Source: Pelomonas sp051857475 (GTDB lineage Bacteria; Pseudomonadota; Gammaproteobacteria; Burkholderiales; Burkholderiaceae_C). From it: a stretch of 64,000 nt of DNA. Shown in pieces: positions 1 to 8,647 of this stretch. Position numbers and translations under genes: made by a program. How positions within the stretch are numbered: the first letter of the stretch is position 1; each line of letters starts with the position of its first letter. The notes beneath the pieces were generated by a model, which was not told where the DNA came from, did not search any database, and saw only the letters and a list, made by a program, of their open reading frames with translations. The DNA lies in assembly GCF_051857475.1 (NCBI RefSeq), contig NZ_JBPZGZ010000002.1, forward strand, positions 1,178,001-1,242,000, given 5' to 3'.

Positions 1-995
1 TGCTGGGCCGGGGCCGGGTTGAGCTGCGGGATCAGAGTCGAGGCCGCGCCGCCGCCCAGGCCCGCACAGGTCAGCGTCAGCAGGGCCAGGGCTTCGGTGG
101 GGATGCCGGCCGCTGCGGCCACGGCCAACATCAGCGCCGAAGCGGCGAAGGCCAGATAGGCCCAGCGCACCAGGCCCGGCCCACCCTGGAAGCGTCGCGC
201 GGCCCAGCCCGCCGCGAGCGTACCGGCCGTGGCCATCAGTGGCAGGGCGGCCTGGAAGCCGGCCTGGCCCTGGCCGCTGAAGCGCGGCACGAAGGTGATC
301 AGCGCGATGGTCGGGAAGGCATAGAAGAAAAAGGCCAGGCCGGGCAACGCCGTGTGCAGGTCGGCATAGACCTCGCGGTGCAGGGTCAGCACGCTGAATC
401 GCGCGGACGGCGATGCAGCTGGCGTGGCGACGTCGGCGACCCAGAACCGCACGGCTGCAGCCGCGAGCAGCAGCAGCGCGGTGTGGCCGGCGAGGGCCGC
501 ACGTGGCGCCAGGCCTTCGGGCAGCGATCGGTCGAGGGCAGCCAACAGGGCGAAGGACAGGCCCACCACCGTCGCCCACAGGCCCATCACGCCCGTGCGG
601 TGCGCCGGCGCGCTGGCGTGGATGAGCAGGGTGGGCGTGGCCACCATGATGGCCAGATGGGCCGCGCCCTCGGGGATGCGGCTGGCCCAGAACAGGCCGA
701 AGGGCGGCAGCAGGGCCTGCAGGCCGGACAGCAGGGCGCCACCGACCAGGCCGATCAGCAGCAGGCGTCGGTAGCCCACCCGCGGCGCCAGCAGGCCCGT
801 CACGACGCCGCAAAGCAGGCCCACCACACCGACGGTCGACAGCAGCAGGCCCATGCCGGCCGGCGAGGCGGCATAGACGGCCTGCAGGCGGGTGAATTCG
901 ATGGAGATCTTGGCGAACTGGCCGCCGGCCAGCACGCCGCAGGCGCACAGCAGCAGCACGATGGCCCAGCGGGTGCGGGCGGGGATTTCAGTCAT
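1..995 (-). CDS. MFS transporter, partial (C-terminus outside window)
   Basis: An open frame of about 331 codons runs without a stop from an ATG at 993-995 to the left edge. It begins MTEIPARTRWAIVLLL and is made of many hydrophobic stretches separated by short basic loops (for example GLLAPRVGYRRLLLIG near residue 70), which is the major facilitator pattern of about nine visible membrane helices. The substrate cannot be told from sequence. It is divergent from the amidohydrolase gene, with about 105 bp between them. Because the end is cut off, the full length is unknown; typical family members have about 400 residues. Confidence 0.8.
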   Translation of the reverse strand, partial: MTEIPARTRWAIVLLLCACGVLAGGQFAKISIEFTRLQAVYAASPAGMGLLLSTVGVVGLLCGVVTGLLAPRVGYRRLLLIGLVGGALLSGLQALLPPFGLFWASRIPEGAAHLAIMVATPTLLIHASAPAHRTGVMGLWATVVGLSFALLAALDRSLPEGLAPRAALAGHTALLLLAAAAVRFWVADVATPAASPSARFSVLTLHREVYADLHTALPGLAFFFYAFPTIALITFVPRFSGQGQAGFQAALPLMATAGTLAAGWAARRFQGGPGLVRWAYLAFAASALMLAVAAAAGIPTEALALLTLTCAGLGGGAASTLIPQLNPAPAQ

Positions 996-1100
996 GGGGG
1001 TGGCGGGGAACAACACGCGATGTTGCCAGCAGTCCTGGGGAATACTCGACCCTGACGCACCAATTCAGCGGCAGCACCTGTCGCGTTCACCGGAGAAAAG

Positions 1101-1946
1101 ATGAAGTCCGCCTTGCTTGCACTCGTGCTGCTGCTGATTCAAGGTGCAGCCATCGGCCAGCAGAAGACATTCGACTCGCATGTCCATCTGTGGGCGGGTG
1201 AAGCCTCGATCCGCGACTACGAGGCCCAGCTGAAGGCGGCCGGCCAGTCGGTGGACGGCTTCGGAGCCATGTGGTTTGGTGGGCCCAACCAGGCGCCGGC
1301 GGGCGAAATCGAGAAAACCCGCGCCAGCAATGACGGTCTGATCGCACTCGCCGCGCGGCATCCGGGCATGCTGCCGATCGCGACGGTGCATCCCTATGAC
1401 GGCCCCGCCGCCGTGACCGAGCTGGAGCGGGTCGCGTCGCGCGGCATCAAGGTGTTGAAGCTGCATGCCCACACGCAGAAGTTCGACGTCACCGACCCGC
1501 GCGTGCTGACCCTGGTCAGGCGAGCCGGCGACCTGGGCATCGTCGTGCTGATGGACAACGCCAGCATCCTGCCGGGCGACTGCGAGAACCTCTTCAACCT
1601 GGCGCTGAAGAGCCCGAAGACCCGGTTCATCTTTGCCCACCTGGGTGGCCTGAACTTCCGCTTCTGGAACATCCTGGCCCTGGCTCGCACGGCCGAAGGC
1701 CTGTTCGCGGACAACATCTATTTCGACATCTCGGCCAGCGTGGTCATCGCAGCGGGTTCACCCATCCAGGACGAATTCGTCTGGACCCTCCGCAATGTCG
1801 GCGTCGACCATGTGCTGCTGGGCTCGGACTTTCCGCAGCTGTCCCTGCCGCGCACGCTGGCCGCCTTCGATCGCCTGGGCCTGAGCGAGCAGGAAAAGGC
1901 GCAGATCCGCTACGGCAACGCGCGCAAGCTGTTCGGGCTGAAGTAG
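1101..1946 (+). CDS. secreted amidohydrolase (Amidohydro_2-like)
   Basis: The 281-residue product starts with a cleavable-looking signal (MKSALLALVLLLIQGAAIG, then QQ) and carries DSHVHLW, the first metal-binding HxH of amidohydrolase TIM barrels. FAHLGGL near residue 180 and GSDFPQ near residue 238 supply the later His and catalytic Asp typical of the Amidohydro_2 family. It probably hydrolyses or decarboxylates a small substrate in the periplasm. A GGAGA ribosome-binding site lies just before the ATG, supporting this start. No neighbouring gene indicates the substrate. Family call is firm, function open. Confidence 0.8.
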   Translation: MKSALLALVLLLIQGAAIGQQKTFDSHVHLWAGEASIRDYEAQLKAAGQSVDGFGAMWFGGPNQAPAGEIEKTRASNDGLIALAARHPGMLPIATVHPYDGPAAVTELERVASRGIKVLKLHAHTQKFDVTDPRVLTLVRRAGDLGIVVLMDNASILPGDCENLFNLALKSPKTRFIFAHLGGLNFRFWNILALARTAEGLFADNIYFDISASVVIAAGSPIQDEFVWTLRNVGVDHVLLGSDFPQLSLPRTLAAFDRLGLSEQEKAQIRYGNARKLFGLK

Positions 1947-1958
1947 GGGCGCGGTGGC

Positions 1959-3077
1959 CTAGCGTCCGTGCCAGCGCATGGAGGCGCGCCGGATCACTTC
2001 GGGCAGCAGGTGGTTCTCTTCCTCGACGCGCCTCAGCCAGGACGCGTCGTTGCCGATGCCGTTGATCTCGCGGCGCACGTACTGCAGGGCGGCTTCGGCA
2101 TGCAGGTCGCCGGCATGGGTGTCCAGGCGACTCAGCACGGCGATGAGGTCGTCGCGCAGCACGCGGTGTTCGCCGCTCTCGGGGTCGACGAAGGTGCCGT
2201 CCAGGCCGAAGCGGCAGGCCTGGAAGCGGTTGAAGGTGTAGGGCAGGTAGTCGTCCTCGCTGAGCTTGAAGGGCTTCTCGACCGTGATCCAGCGCGCCAG
2301 GCACTGGATGAAGCCGGCAATGGCCGCGGCCTTCTCGATGGTCAGCGGCGTGTCCAGCACGCGGACCTCGATGGTGCCGAACTCGGGCTTGGGGCGGATG
2401 TCCCAGTAGAAGTCCTTCATGCCGGAGACGACGCCGGTGCGGGTCATCTTGGTGAAGTAGGTCTCGAAGTCATCCCAGGTCTGCACAAAGGGCGCGCGGC
2501 CCGACAGCGGGAAGGCGAACACCGAGTTCAGCCGCGCCGAGTCGAAGCCGGTGTCCTCGCCCTGCACGAAGGGCGACGAGGCCGCCAGCGCGATCAGGTG
2601 CGGGATGAAGCGGCTCATGCCGTGCAGCAGCACCAGGGCCTCGTCGGCGCTCGGGCAACCGATGTGCACATGCTGGCCGAAGATGGTGAACTGCTTGGAC
2701 AGATAGCCGTACAGCGACGACAGCTCGTGGAAGCGCGGCGTCTCGAAGATGCGCTGGCGCTTCCAGTGCTGGAAGGGGTGGGTGCCGCCGCCCACCAGGC
2801 AGACGTCCAGGCGCTCGGCGCAGTCCACCAGCGCATCGCGGATCTGGCCCAGCTCCGACAGCACCTGGCCGAAGCCGGTGCACACGCCGGTCGCCAGCTC
2901 GATCATGCTGCTGGTGATTTCCGGCTTCACGTCGCCGGGGATGCTGCGCTTTTCCATCAGCCGCAGCAGGTCCCCCGAGACCGGCGCGAGGTCGTAGTCG
3001 TTGGTGTTGACGATCTGCAGTTCCAGCTCGACGCCCAGCGTCAGCGGCTGCGATTTGGAGAATTCACCCAGGCTCAT
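1959..3077 (-). CDS. YbdK-type carboxylate-amine ligase (GCS2 family)
   Basis: The 372-residue protein matches the length and motifs of YbdK/glutamate-cysteine ligase 2: an N-terminal LGVELELQIV segment, a central GQHVHIGCP motif and an EVRVLDTPLT segment. YbdK enzymes have weak gamma-glutamylcysteine ligase activity in vitro and their natural substrate is mostly unknown. The ATG overlaps the stop of the upstream antiporter gene by 4 bp (3074-3077), so the two are almost certainly co-translated. It ends 12 bp from the convergent amidohydrolase gene. No signal peptide, so it should be cytoplasmic. Confidence 0.85.
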   Translation of the reverse strand: MSLGEFSKSQPLTLGVELELQIVNTNDYDLAPVSGDLLRLMEKRSIPGDVKPEITSSMIELATGVCTGFGQVLSELGQIRDALVDCAERLDVCLVGGGTHPFQHWKRQRIFETPRFHELSSLYGYLSKQFTIFGQHVHIGCPSADEALVLLHGMSRFIPHLIALAASSPFVQGEDTGFDSARLNSVFAFPLSGRAPFVQTWDDFETYFTKMTRTGVVSGMKDFYWDIRPKPEFGTIEVRVLDTPLTIEKAAAIAGFIQCLARWITVEKPFKLSEDDYLPYTFNRFQACRFGLDGTFVDPESGEHRVLRDDLIAVLSRLDTHAGDLHAEAALQYVRREINGIGNDASWLRRVEEENHLLPEVIRRASMRWHGR

Positions 3078-4327
3078 TCGCCGGCCTCCTTGTTGTTGTT
3101 CTTGCGGCGCTTGGGCGCCGGCGGCAGTTCACCGGCCAGGCGAAGCGCGAACTGCACGGCGATGGGGCCGATCAGCTCCAGCACCGCGATGGCCGCCAGG
3201 ATGATGGGCACGGCACCGGCGGCCAGCTCGGGCTCGGCGCGCATCAGCTCACTGAGCATGACCAGGGCCGTGGCCGACAGCGGCGTCATCGTGATGGACA
3301 GGGCCAGGCCCTGACGCCAGCTGGCCTTGGCCATGGGCGCCAGCGCGACGATGGCGATGGTCTTGGCGATGAAGCGCGCGGCCAGCAGGGCCAGGGCCGC
3401 AAAGCCGCCGGCGACCAGGATCTTGGGCGACCAGGCCGAGCCGACGATGACGAAGAGCATCAGCACCAGGGCTCCGCCTGAAGTGCCGAAGTGACGCGGC
3501 CAGACCCAGGGGCGCTCGCTGGTGTTGCGCAGCAGCAGGCCGGCCAGCAGCGGCATCAGCAGTGTCGACACGCCGATGGCGCGTGCCGCGACGATGGCGA
3601 AGGCGACGAGGCCGAACAGCAGCAGGGCCGCACTCTGGTTGCGCAGGTCCAGGCGGCGTGCCGCCAGATAGGTCGCCCCGGCCAGCAGGGCTGCTACGCC
3701 CAGGGTCGTCAGCAGCGAGATGGCCAGGCCTGCCAAGGCCTGTGGCAGGCTGCCGCCGTCGTCGGCCGCCCACCAGGTGCGCATCAGCGTCAGCGCGATG
3801 ACGGCATACAGGGTGTTCAGCGCCGTCAGCACCGTGGCGCGCTGCGTGACCTGACCCTCGGCGCCCAGTTCGAGCGCGACGCGGCCCGACACGGCGGCCG
3901 GTGCCGGCATGGCCAGGATGGCGCAGGCCACGGCGGTCTGCCAGCCGACGTCGAAGAGGCGCAGCACCAGCGCCACCGCGATCGCGCTGAACAAGGCCTC
4001 GGCCAGGCTGGTCAGGGCCAGGCCGGGGTTGCGCACCAGCCAGCGCAGATGCACGCGGCAGCCGATTTCGAACAGCAGCAGGCCCAGGGCCAGGTCGGTG
4101 ACGGTCTGGGCGGCACCGGCCAGCGGCATCGCGACGCCATGGCCGAAGGCGGCCGCGACGCAACCCGCCAGCGTGTAGCCGACCACGCGCGGCAGCCGCG
4201 TGGTGGCGGCAATGAATTCGCCGGCCAGGGCCCCGGCGAGCAGCACACCGACGACGAACATCAGCGCGCTGGACGGGGGCACGGCCAGCCCGGCCCAGAC
4301 CCTGGCGCCGCTGTCGAGTGCATTCAT
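3074..4327 (-). CDS. cation:proton antiporter (CPA2, Na_H_Exchanger domain)
   Basis: This 417-residue protein is almost entirely hydrophobic, with about 12 predicted membrane segments and the CPA2-like stretch FEIGCRVHLRWL after the third or fourth helix. It resembles the membrane half of KefB/KefC antiporters but ends after the membrane domain with a basic tail (RRKNNNKE). No TrkA-N nucleotide-binding domain follows. A GGGAGA motif lies 3-8 bases before the ATG. It is the first gene of a two-gene operon with the YbdK ligase. The ion transported (Na+ or K+) cannot be decided from the sequence. Confidence 0.85.
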   Translation of the reverse strand: MNALDSGARVWAGLAVPPSSALMFVVGVLLAGALAGEFIAATTRLPRVVGYTLAGCVAAAFGHGVAMPLAGAAQTVTDLALGLLLFEIGCRVHLRWLVRNPGLALTSLAEALFSAIAVALVLRLFDVGWQTAVACAILAMPAPAAVSGRVALELGAEGQVTQRATVLTALNTLYAVIALTLMRTWWAADDGGSLPQALAGLAISLLTTLGVAALLAGATYLAARRLDLRNQSAALLLFGLVAFAIVAARAIGVSTLLMPLLAGLLLRNTSERPWVWPRHFGTSGGALVLMLFVIVGSAWSPKILVAGGFAALALLAARFIAKTIAIVALAPMAKASWRQGLALSITMTPLSATALVMLSELMRAEPELAAGAVPIILAAIAVLELIGPIAVQFALRLAGELPPAPKRRKNNNKEAGE

Positions 4328-4422
4328 AAGTCTCCCTTTGGAGGTTTTTGCGTAAGCCTAGATCGGCGGCCTGTCCGCCCTTGTAGGCCAACACGCCGAA
4401 AGCCTCCTGGACAATGCCCGCC

Positions 4423-4989
4423 ATGCAAGTCTTCAGCGTGAACACCGCCCGCGTCGAACATTTCGTCGCCACTTCCGGCCAGGCCCTGGACTCGGCCATT
4501 CGCAAGCGCCAGCGTGAGGGTCGCGTGGCCGTGGGGTCGCTGTCGCTGGAGGGCGACGAGCAGGCCGACCTCAGCGTCCATGGGGGGTTGAGCAAGGCGG
4601 TCTATGCCTATCCGCAGGAGCACTACGCCTTCTGGCAGACGGTGCGCGGCCAGGCCAAGGTCGAGGGTGCGCTGCAGCCGGGCGATTGCGGCGAGAACCT
4701 GACGCTGTCGGGCCTGCTCGAAACCAAGGTCTGGATCGGCGACGTGCTGCGCTTCCCGGACTGCGAGCTCGTCGTCTCCGAGCCGCGCTATCCCTGCTTC
4801 AAGTTCAATGCCCACATGGGCTTCAACCAGGCGGCCAAGCTGATGACCCAGAGCGGCTATTGCGGCTTCTATCTGGCGGTCAAGAACGAGGGTTCGATTG
4901 CCGCGGGCGAAGGCTTCCAACTGATTGCAGGTCCGCGCGAAGTCGGCATCGTCGAGCTGTTCAAGGCCAAGATGAAAAAGGCCGGCTGA
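4423..4989 (+). CDS. MOSC domain protein (YiiM-like)
   Basis: The product (188 residues from the ATG at 4423; an in-frame ATG lies 9 bp earlier) starts MQVFSVNTARV and contains LSVHGGLSKAVYAYP and a CGENLTLSG motif. These are hallmarks of single-domain MOSC proteins such as YiiM, which bind the molybdenum cofactor and reduce N-hydroxylated bases. The conserved MOSC cysteine is probably in YPCFKFNAHMGF near residue 125. The stop overlaps the start of the next gene in a TGATG arrangement, suggesting translational coupling although the two products look unrelated. Confidence 0.85.
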   Translation: MQVFSVNTARVEHFVATSGQALDSAIRKRQREGRVAVGSLSLEGDEQADLSVHGGLSKAVYAYPQEHYAFWQTVRGQAKVEGALQPGDCGENLTLSGLLETKVWIGDVLRFPDCELVVSEPRYPCFKFNAHMGFNQAAKLMTQSGYCGFYLAVKNEGSIAAGEGFQLIAGPREVGIVELFKAKMKKAG

Positions 4990-6119
4990 TGCAGCGTCGC
5001 GCGCTGCTTGTCGCGGCAAGCCTGGCGCCGATGGCCGTCCACGCCGGACCAGTGCTGCAGGTCGGACCGCGGCGCGCCGTCAGGACGCTGGCCGCCGCGG
5101 CGCGGCAGGCGCGGGACGGCATGGTCGTCGAGGTCGATGCGGGCGAATACGTCGGCGACGCCGCCACCTGGCCCCAGCAGGGCCTGACGTTGCGCGCCGT
5201 GGGCGGCCGCGTGAGCCTGGTTGCGGCGGGCGCCCATGCCCAGGGCAAGGGCCTGTTTGTCATGACAGGCCGGCGCCAGCGCATCGAGGGTTTCGACTTC
5301 ATCGGCGCCACGGTGCCGGACCGCAACGGCGCCGGCATCCGCCTCGAGGCCGGCTCGCTGACGCTGGTGGACTGCGGCTTTCGCGACAACGAGAACGGCT
5401 TGTTGACGGCCAACGACGACAGCATCGAGCTCGACATCGTCGATTGCGACTTCGGTGCCATCGCGGCGCGCGGCGGGCAGACGCACAACGTCTATGTCGG
5501 GGCCATCAAGCGCCTGGCGGTGATGGGCAGCTACTTCCATCACGGTCAGTTGGGGCATCTGCTGAAGAGCCGCGCGGCGGTCAACCACATCCTCTACAAC
5601 CGGCTCTCCGACGAGATCGGCGGCCGTGCGAGCTATGAGCTGGAGTTTCCCAATGGCGGCGTCGCCGTCGTGATGGGCAATCTCATCATGCAGAGCTCGA
5701 CAACGGAGAACCCGCATGTGATCTCCTTCGGCGTCGAGGGCGCGAAGTGGGAGAAGCAGGCCCTCTACCTCGTCAACAACACGCTGGTGGACCAGAAGCC
5801 CAGCGGCGGCATCTGGCTGCGCGTGACGCCGCCCCAGGCTGAGGTGGTGCTGGCCAACAACCTGCTCGTCGGCGCGCCCAAGCTGGCGGCCGAGGGGCAT
5901 TGGACGCGGCGCGCCAACTTCAGCGCTGACTGGGACGAGTTTGTGCGCGCGGCGCGTGACGACTACCGGCTCAAGCCCGAGTCATCGCTGCGTGGCAGGG
6001 CGGCCGACGCGGGCGAGGGCGGTGGCCTCAAGCTCTCGCCGACGCGCGAGTACCGCCATCCGCACACCAGCGTGGCCCTCAGCGGGCCGGCGCGCCACCC
6101 CGGCGCCTTCCAGTCCTGA
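4989..6119 (+). CDS. secreted right-handed parallel beta-helix protein
   Basis: The ATG at 4989 overlaps the MOSC stop by one base and opens a 376-residue protein with a signal peptide (MQRRALLVAASLAPMAVHA). The body has irregular repeats of short beta strands rich in G, N and D, such as GAGIRLEAGSLTLVDCGF and DIVDCDFGAIA, spaced about 20-25 residues apart, which is typical of pectate-lyase-like beta-helices. No catalytic signature was recognised. It could be a polysaccharide-binding or -cleaving protein outside the inner membrane. Its last 41 bp overlap the convergent PEP-CTERM gene. Confidence 0.7.
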   Translation: MQRRALLVAASLAPMAVHAGPVLQVGPRRAVRTLAAAARQARDGMVVEVDAGEYVGDAATWPQQGLTLRAVGGRVSLVAAGAHAQGKGLFVMTGRRQRIEGFDFIGATVPDRNGAGIRLEAGSLTLVDCGFRDNENGLLTANDDSIELDIVDCDFGAIAARGGQTHNVYVGAIKRLAVMGSYFHHGQLGHLLKSRAAVNHILYNRLSDEIGGRASYELEFPNGGVAVVMGNLIMQSSTTENPHVISFGVEGAKWEKQALYLVNNTLVDQKPSGGIWLRVTPPQAEVVLANNLLVGAPKLAAEGHWTRRANFSADWDEFVRAARDDYRLKPESSLRGRAADAGEGGGLKLSPTREYRHPHTSVALSGPARHPGAFQS

Positions 6120-7350
6120 GGGCGATGACGCCCAGACCCGCCAGCAGCAGGGCCAGGCTCTGCGGTTCGGGAACGGCCGTCGTGAAGCCGAGCTGCTGGC
6201 TGGCCACGCGCTGCAGGGCGCGTGCCGTCGTCGCATCGATGCCGAGGTCGATGGCGGCCTGCTCGCTCGCGCCCAGGCTCAGCGGGTCGTGGCCGGTGAT
6301 GCTGCCGAACAGCGTCAGCGCCGACAGATAGGAGCCGTATTTGCTCGCGTGGGTGCGTTCTAGCCACCACAGGTTCAGCGCGCCCGCCGTCTCGGCAAAG
6401 CTGCCGCTGGCGTTGTAGAAGCCGCCGCCCTGGGCCAGGCCCTGGTTGACGGCCAGCTGGAAGGCGTCGCCCACCGGCACGACGCCGGCAAAGCCCGGAT
6501 TGGAGGCGGCCTTGGCGTAGAAGGAGTTGTGCAGATCGGCCGTCATGTCGGCCAGGCTGCCGTAGTAGAGCGTGGCGTTGCCACCTGCGGCGCTGGTATC
6601 GACGATGGGGCGGCCGTCGACACTCGTGATGTCGGGCGTCGTGATCTTGTGGGCCTCGACCATGTCGGGCCGGGCCCAGCTCTGCTCCAGATAGATCTTG
6701 GTGCCGCTGCTGGCGTTGGGGTTGGCCGCGATATTGCGCGTGGTGTTGCAGCTGCCCGAGGACAGGCCCGTCGCCGTGCAGGCCGCCAGGCTGCCGAACA
6801 GCGTGGACTCCTTGTAGCTCTGCGCCGCGCCGTTGTGGATGAAGCGCTCGAACTGGTCGGCGTAGGCGTTGAAGGTGGCGAGGTTGGCGTTCTTGCCCTT
6901 GCCGGCCGGCAGGGCGGCGTCGCTCTGCTCCTGCAGCACGACGCTGTCCCATTTCTGCGTGGCGACGTTCTCGCGCAGCTTCCAGTCGCTGTTGGCCGTG
7001 TCCAGGAATTGGCCGCGCAGCGAAGCCGCGTTGCGCGTGGACAGCGACACGTCGTAGGCCATGCCGGCCTCGTCGGTCATCTTCTTGAAGATGCCCGGCA
7101 CGCCGCCCCAGGGGTGGGGCTCGAAGCTGCCCTGGCCAGCGGTGCCCAGGGGGTAGCTGTTGGTGCCCGCGGGGTTGATGGCGTTGAAGCCGGCCGTCAG
7201 GTCGTGCACGGCGGCGGCGTTGTAGCTCAGCACCGGGTCGACGCGGCCGAAGGTGTAGCTGTTGCCGACGAAGAGGATCTTGATGGGGTCGGCCGCGAGG
7301 GCGGGCCCGGCGAGGCTGGCCGTCAGGGCCAGCGCCAGAAAGCGGTTCAT
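6079..7350 (-). CDS. PEP-CTERM protein with SGNH-hydrolase-like start
   Basis: The 423-residue protein has a signal peptide (MNRFLALALTASLAGPALA) followed at once by KILFVGNSYTFG, like block I of SGNH/GDSL-type hydrolases with Ser as candidate nucleophile. The C-terminus is a complete PEP-CTERM sorting signal: VPEPQSLALLLAGL, a hydrophobic helix and an RTGRRR basic tail. Such proteins are cut by exosortase and exported to the surface or matrix; no exosortase gene lies in this window. The middle region is not recognised. The coding end overlaps the convergent beta-helix gene by 41 bp. Confidence 0.8.
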   Translation of the reverse strand: MNRFLALALTASLAGPALAADPIKILFVGNSYTFGRVDPVLSYNAAAVHDLTAGFNAINPAGTNSYPLGTAGQGSFEPHPWGGVPGIFKKMTDEAGMAYDVSLSTRNAASLRGQFLDTANSDWKLRENVATQKWDSVVLQEQSDAALPAGKGKNANLATFNAYADQFERFIHNGAAQSYKESTLFGSLAACTATGLSSGSCNTTRNIAANPNASSGTKIYLEQSWARPDMVEAHKITTPDITSVDGRPIVDTSAAGGNATLYYGSLADMTADLHNSFYAKAASNPGFAGVVPVGDAFQLAVNQGLAQGGGFYNASGSFAETAGALNLWWLERTHASKYGSYLSALTLFGSITGHDPLSLGASEQAAIDLGIDATTARALQRVASQQLGFTTAVPEPQSLALLLAGLGVIALRTGRRRGGAPAR

Positions 7351-7462
7351 GCGTGTCTCCAGTTCTTATGGGGTCGTCCCAAGGACGGGTCCCAGTCTGG
7401 AGAGCACGCAGTCAGTCGTCAAATATCTGAAACATCGCGCCGCCATATCGACGGCGTATGAA

Positions 7463-8545
7463 TCAAGCCCGCTTCAGCGCCGGGTAGTCGGTGTAGCCCT
7501 GGGCGCCGCCGCCGTAGAAGGTTTCCTTCTGCGGCGCTGCCCAGGGCAGGTCGTCGCGGATGCGCTCGACGAGATCCGGGTTGCTGATGAAGGGCCGGCC
7601 GATCGCCACCGCGTCGGCCTTGCCTTGAGCGACGGCGTCCAGGGCCATGGCGCGGTCATAGCCGTTGTTGGCGATGTAGGGGCCGTTGAAGCGGCGGCGC
7701 AGCTCGGCGTAGTCGAAGGGGGCGATGTCGCGCGCACCGCCGGTGGCGCCTTCCACCACTTCCAGGAAGGCGAGCTTCAGCGGCGCCAGTTGCTCGGCCA
7801 CGTAGTTGAAGAGGGCCTGCGGGTTGCTGTCCTGGCCGATGTCGTTGCTGGGCGTGACCGGGCTAAGACGCAGCGCCGTGCGGCCCGCGCCGATGGTGGC
7901 GGCCACGGCCGTCATGACCTCGATCAGCAGGCGGGCGCGGTTCTCGATGCTGCCGCCGTACTCGTCGTTGCGGTCGTTGGCGCTGTCGCGCAGGAACTGG
8001 TCGAGCAGATAGCCGTTGGCGCTGTGGATCTCGACGCCGTCGAAGCCCGCCGCGATGGCGTTTTTGGCCGCCTGCACATAGTCGGCGATCAGCTGCGGGA
8101 TCTCATGCGTCTCGAGGGCGCGCGGCTCGGCCGTCGGCACCAGCTCGCCATGGGCCGCATAGGTCTTGGTCTTGGCGGCGCGGTTGGTGGACGACACCGG
8201 CGGCTGGCCGCCCGGCTGCAGGCTGTTGACCGAGATGCGGCCCACATGCCAGAGCTGCACGACGATCTTGCCGCCCTCGGCGTGCACGGCGTCGGTGACC
8301 TGCTTCCAGCCGGCGATCTGCTCGGGCGAGTGGATGCCGGGGGTGTCGAAATAGCCCTGGCCGTCGGGACGGATCTGGGTCGCCTCGGTGATCAGCAGGC
8401 CGGCGCCGGCGCGCTGCCGGTAGTACTCGACATGCAGGGCGTGCGGGATCTGCTGGGTGGCGCGGTTGCGCGTCAGCGGCGCCATGACGACGCGGTTGGC
8501 CAGCTGGATGTCGCCGAAGCGGACGGGGTCGAAGAGGGTAGGCAT
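7463..8545 (-). CDS. alkene reductase, old yellow enzyme family (NemA-like)
   Basis: The 360-residue FMN enzyme starts MPTLFDPVRFGDIQLANRV; a longer in-frame extension exists but lies over rlmJ and is antisense, so this start is chosen. It shows MAPLTRNR, VVQLWHVGR, VEIHSANGYLLDQFL (substrate-binding His/Asn pair and the catalytic Tyr) and ENRARLLIEV, all characteristic of the NemA/OYE class. These enzymes use NADPH to reduce electrophilic C=C bonds and nitro esters. Expression is divergent from rlmJ across about 100 bp. No local regulator of the NemR type was found. Confidence 0.92.
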   Translation of the reverse strand: MPTLFDPVRFGDIQLANRVVMAPLTRNRATQQIPHALHVEYYRQRAGAGLLITEATQIRPDGQGYFDTPGIHSPEQIAGWKQVTDAVHAEGGKIVVQLWHVGRISVNSLQPGGQPPVSSTNRAAKTKTYAAHGELVPTAEPRALETHEIPQLIADYVQAAKNAIAAGFDGVEIHSANGYLLDQFLRDSANDRNDEYGGSIENRARLLIEVMTAVAATIGAGRTALRLSPVTPSNDIGQDSNPQALFNYVAEQLAPLKLAFLEVVEGATGGARDIAPFDYAELRRRFNGPYIANNGYDRAMALDAVAQGKADAVAIGRPFISNPDLVERIRDDLPWAAPQKETFYGGGAQGYTDYPALKRA

Positions 8546-8647
8546 GGCGGGGAGATAGGGACGAGATGGATGGTTGCAAGTCTGGCTTTCGTTGCCTTTC
8601 CCCGTCCCGGCGGGGTTGATCCCGGATGTGTTAGCGACAATCGCCCC

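Noticed and set aside
7262..8647. Upstream open extension of the rlmJ frame
   Set aside because: It runs antisense through the alkene reductase gene and has no domain; the conserved RlmJ start MLAYRHAFHAGNHADV is at 8648.
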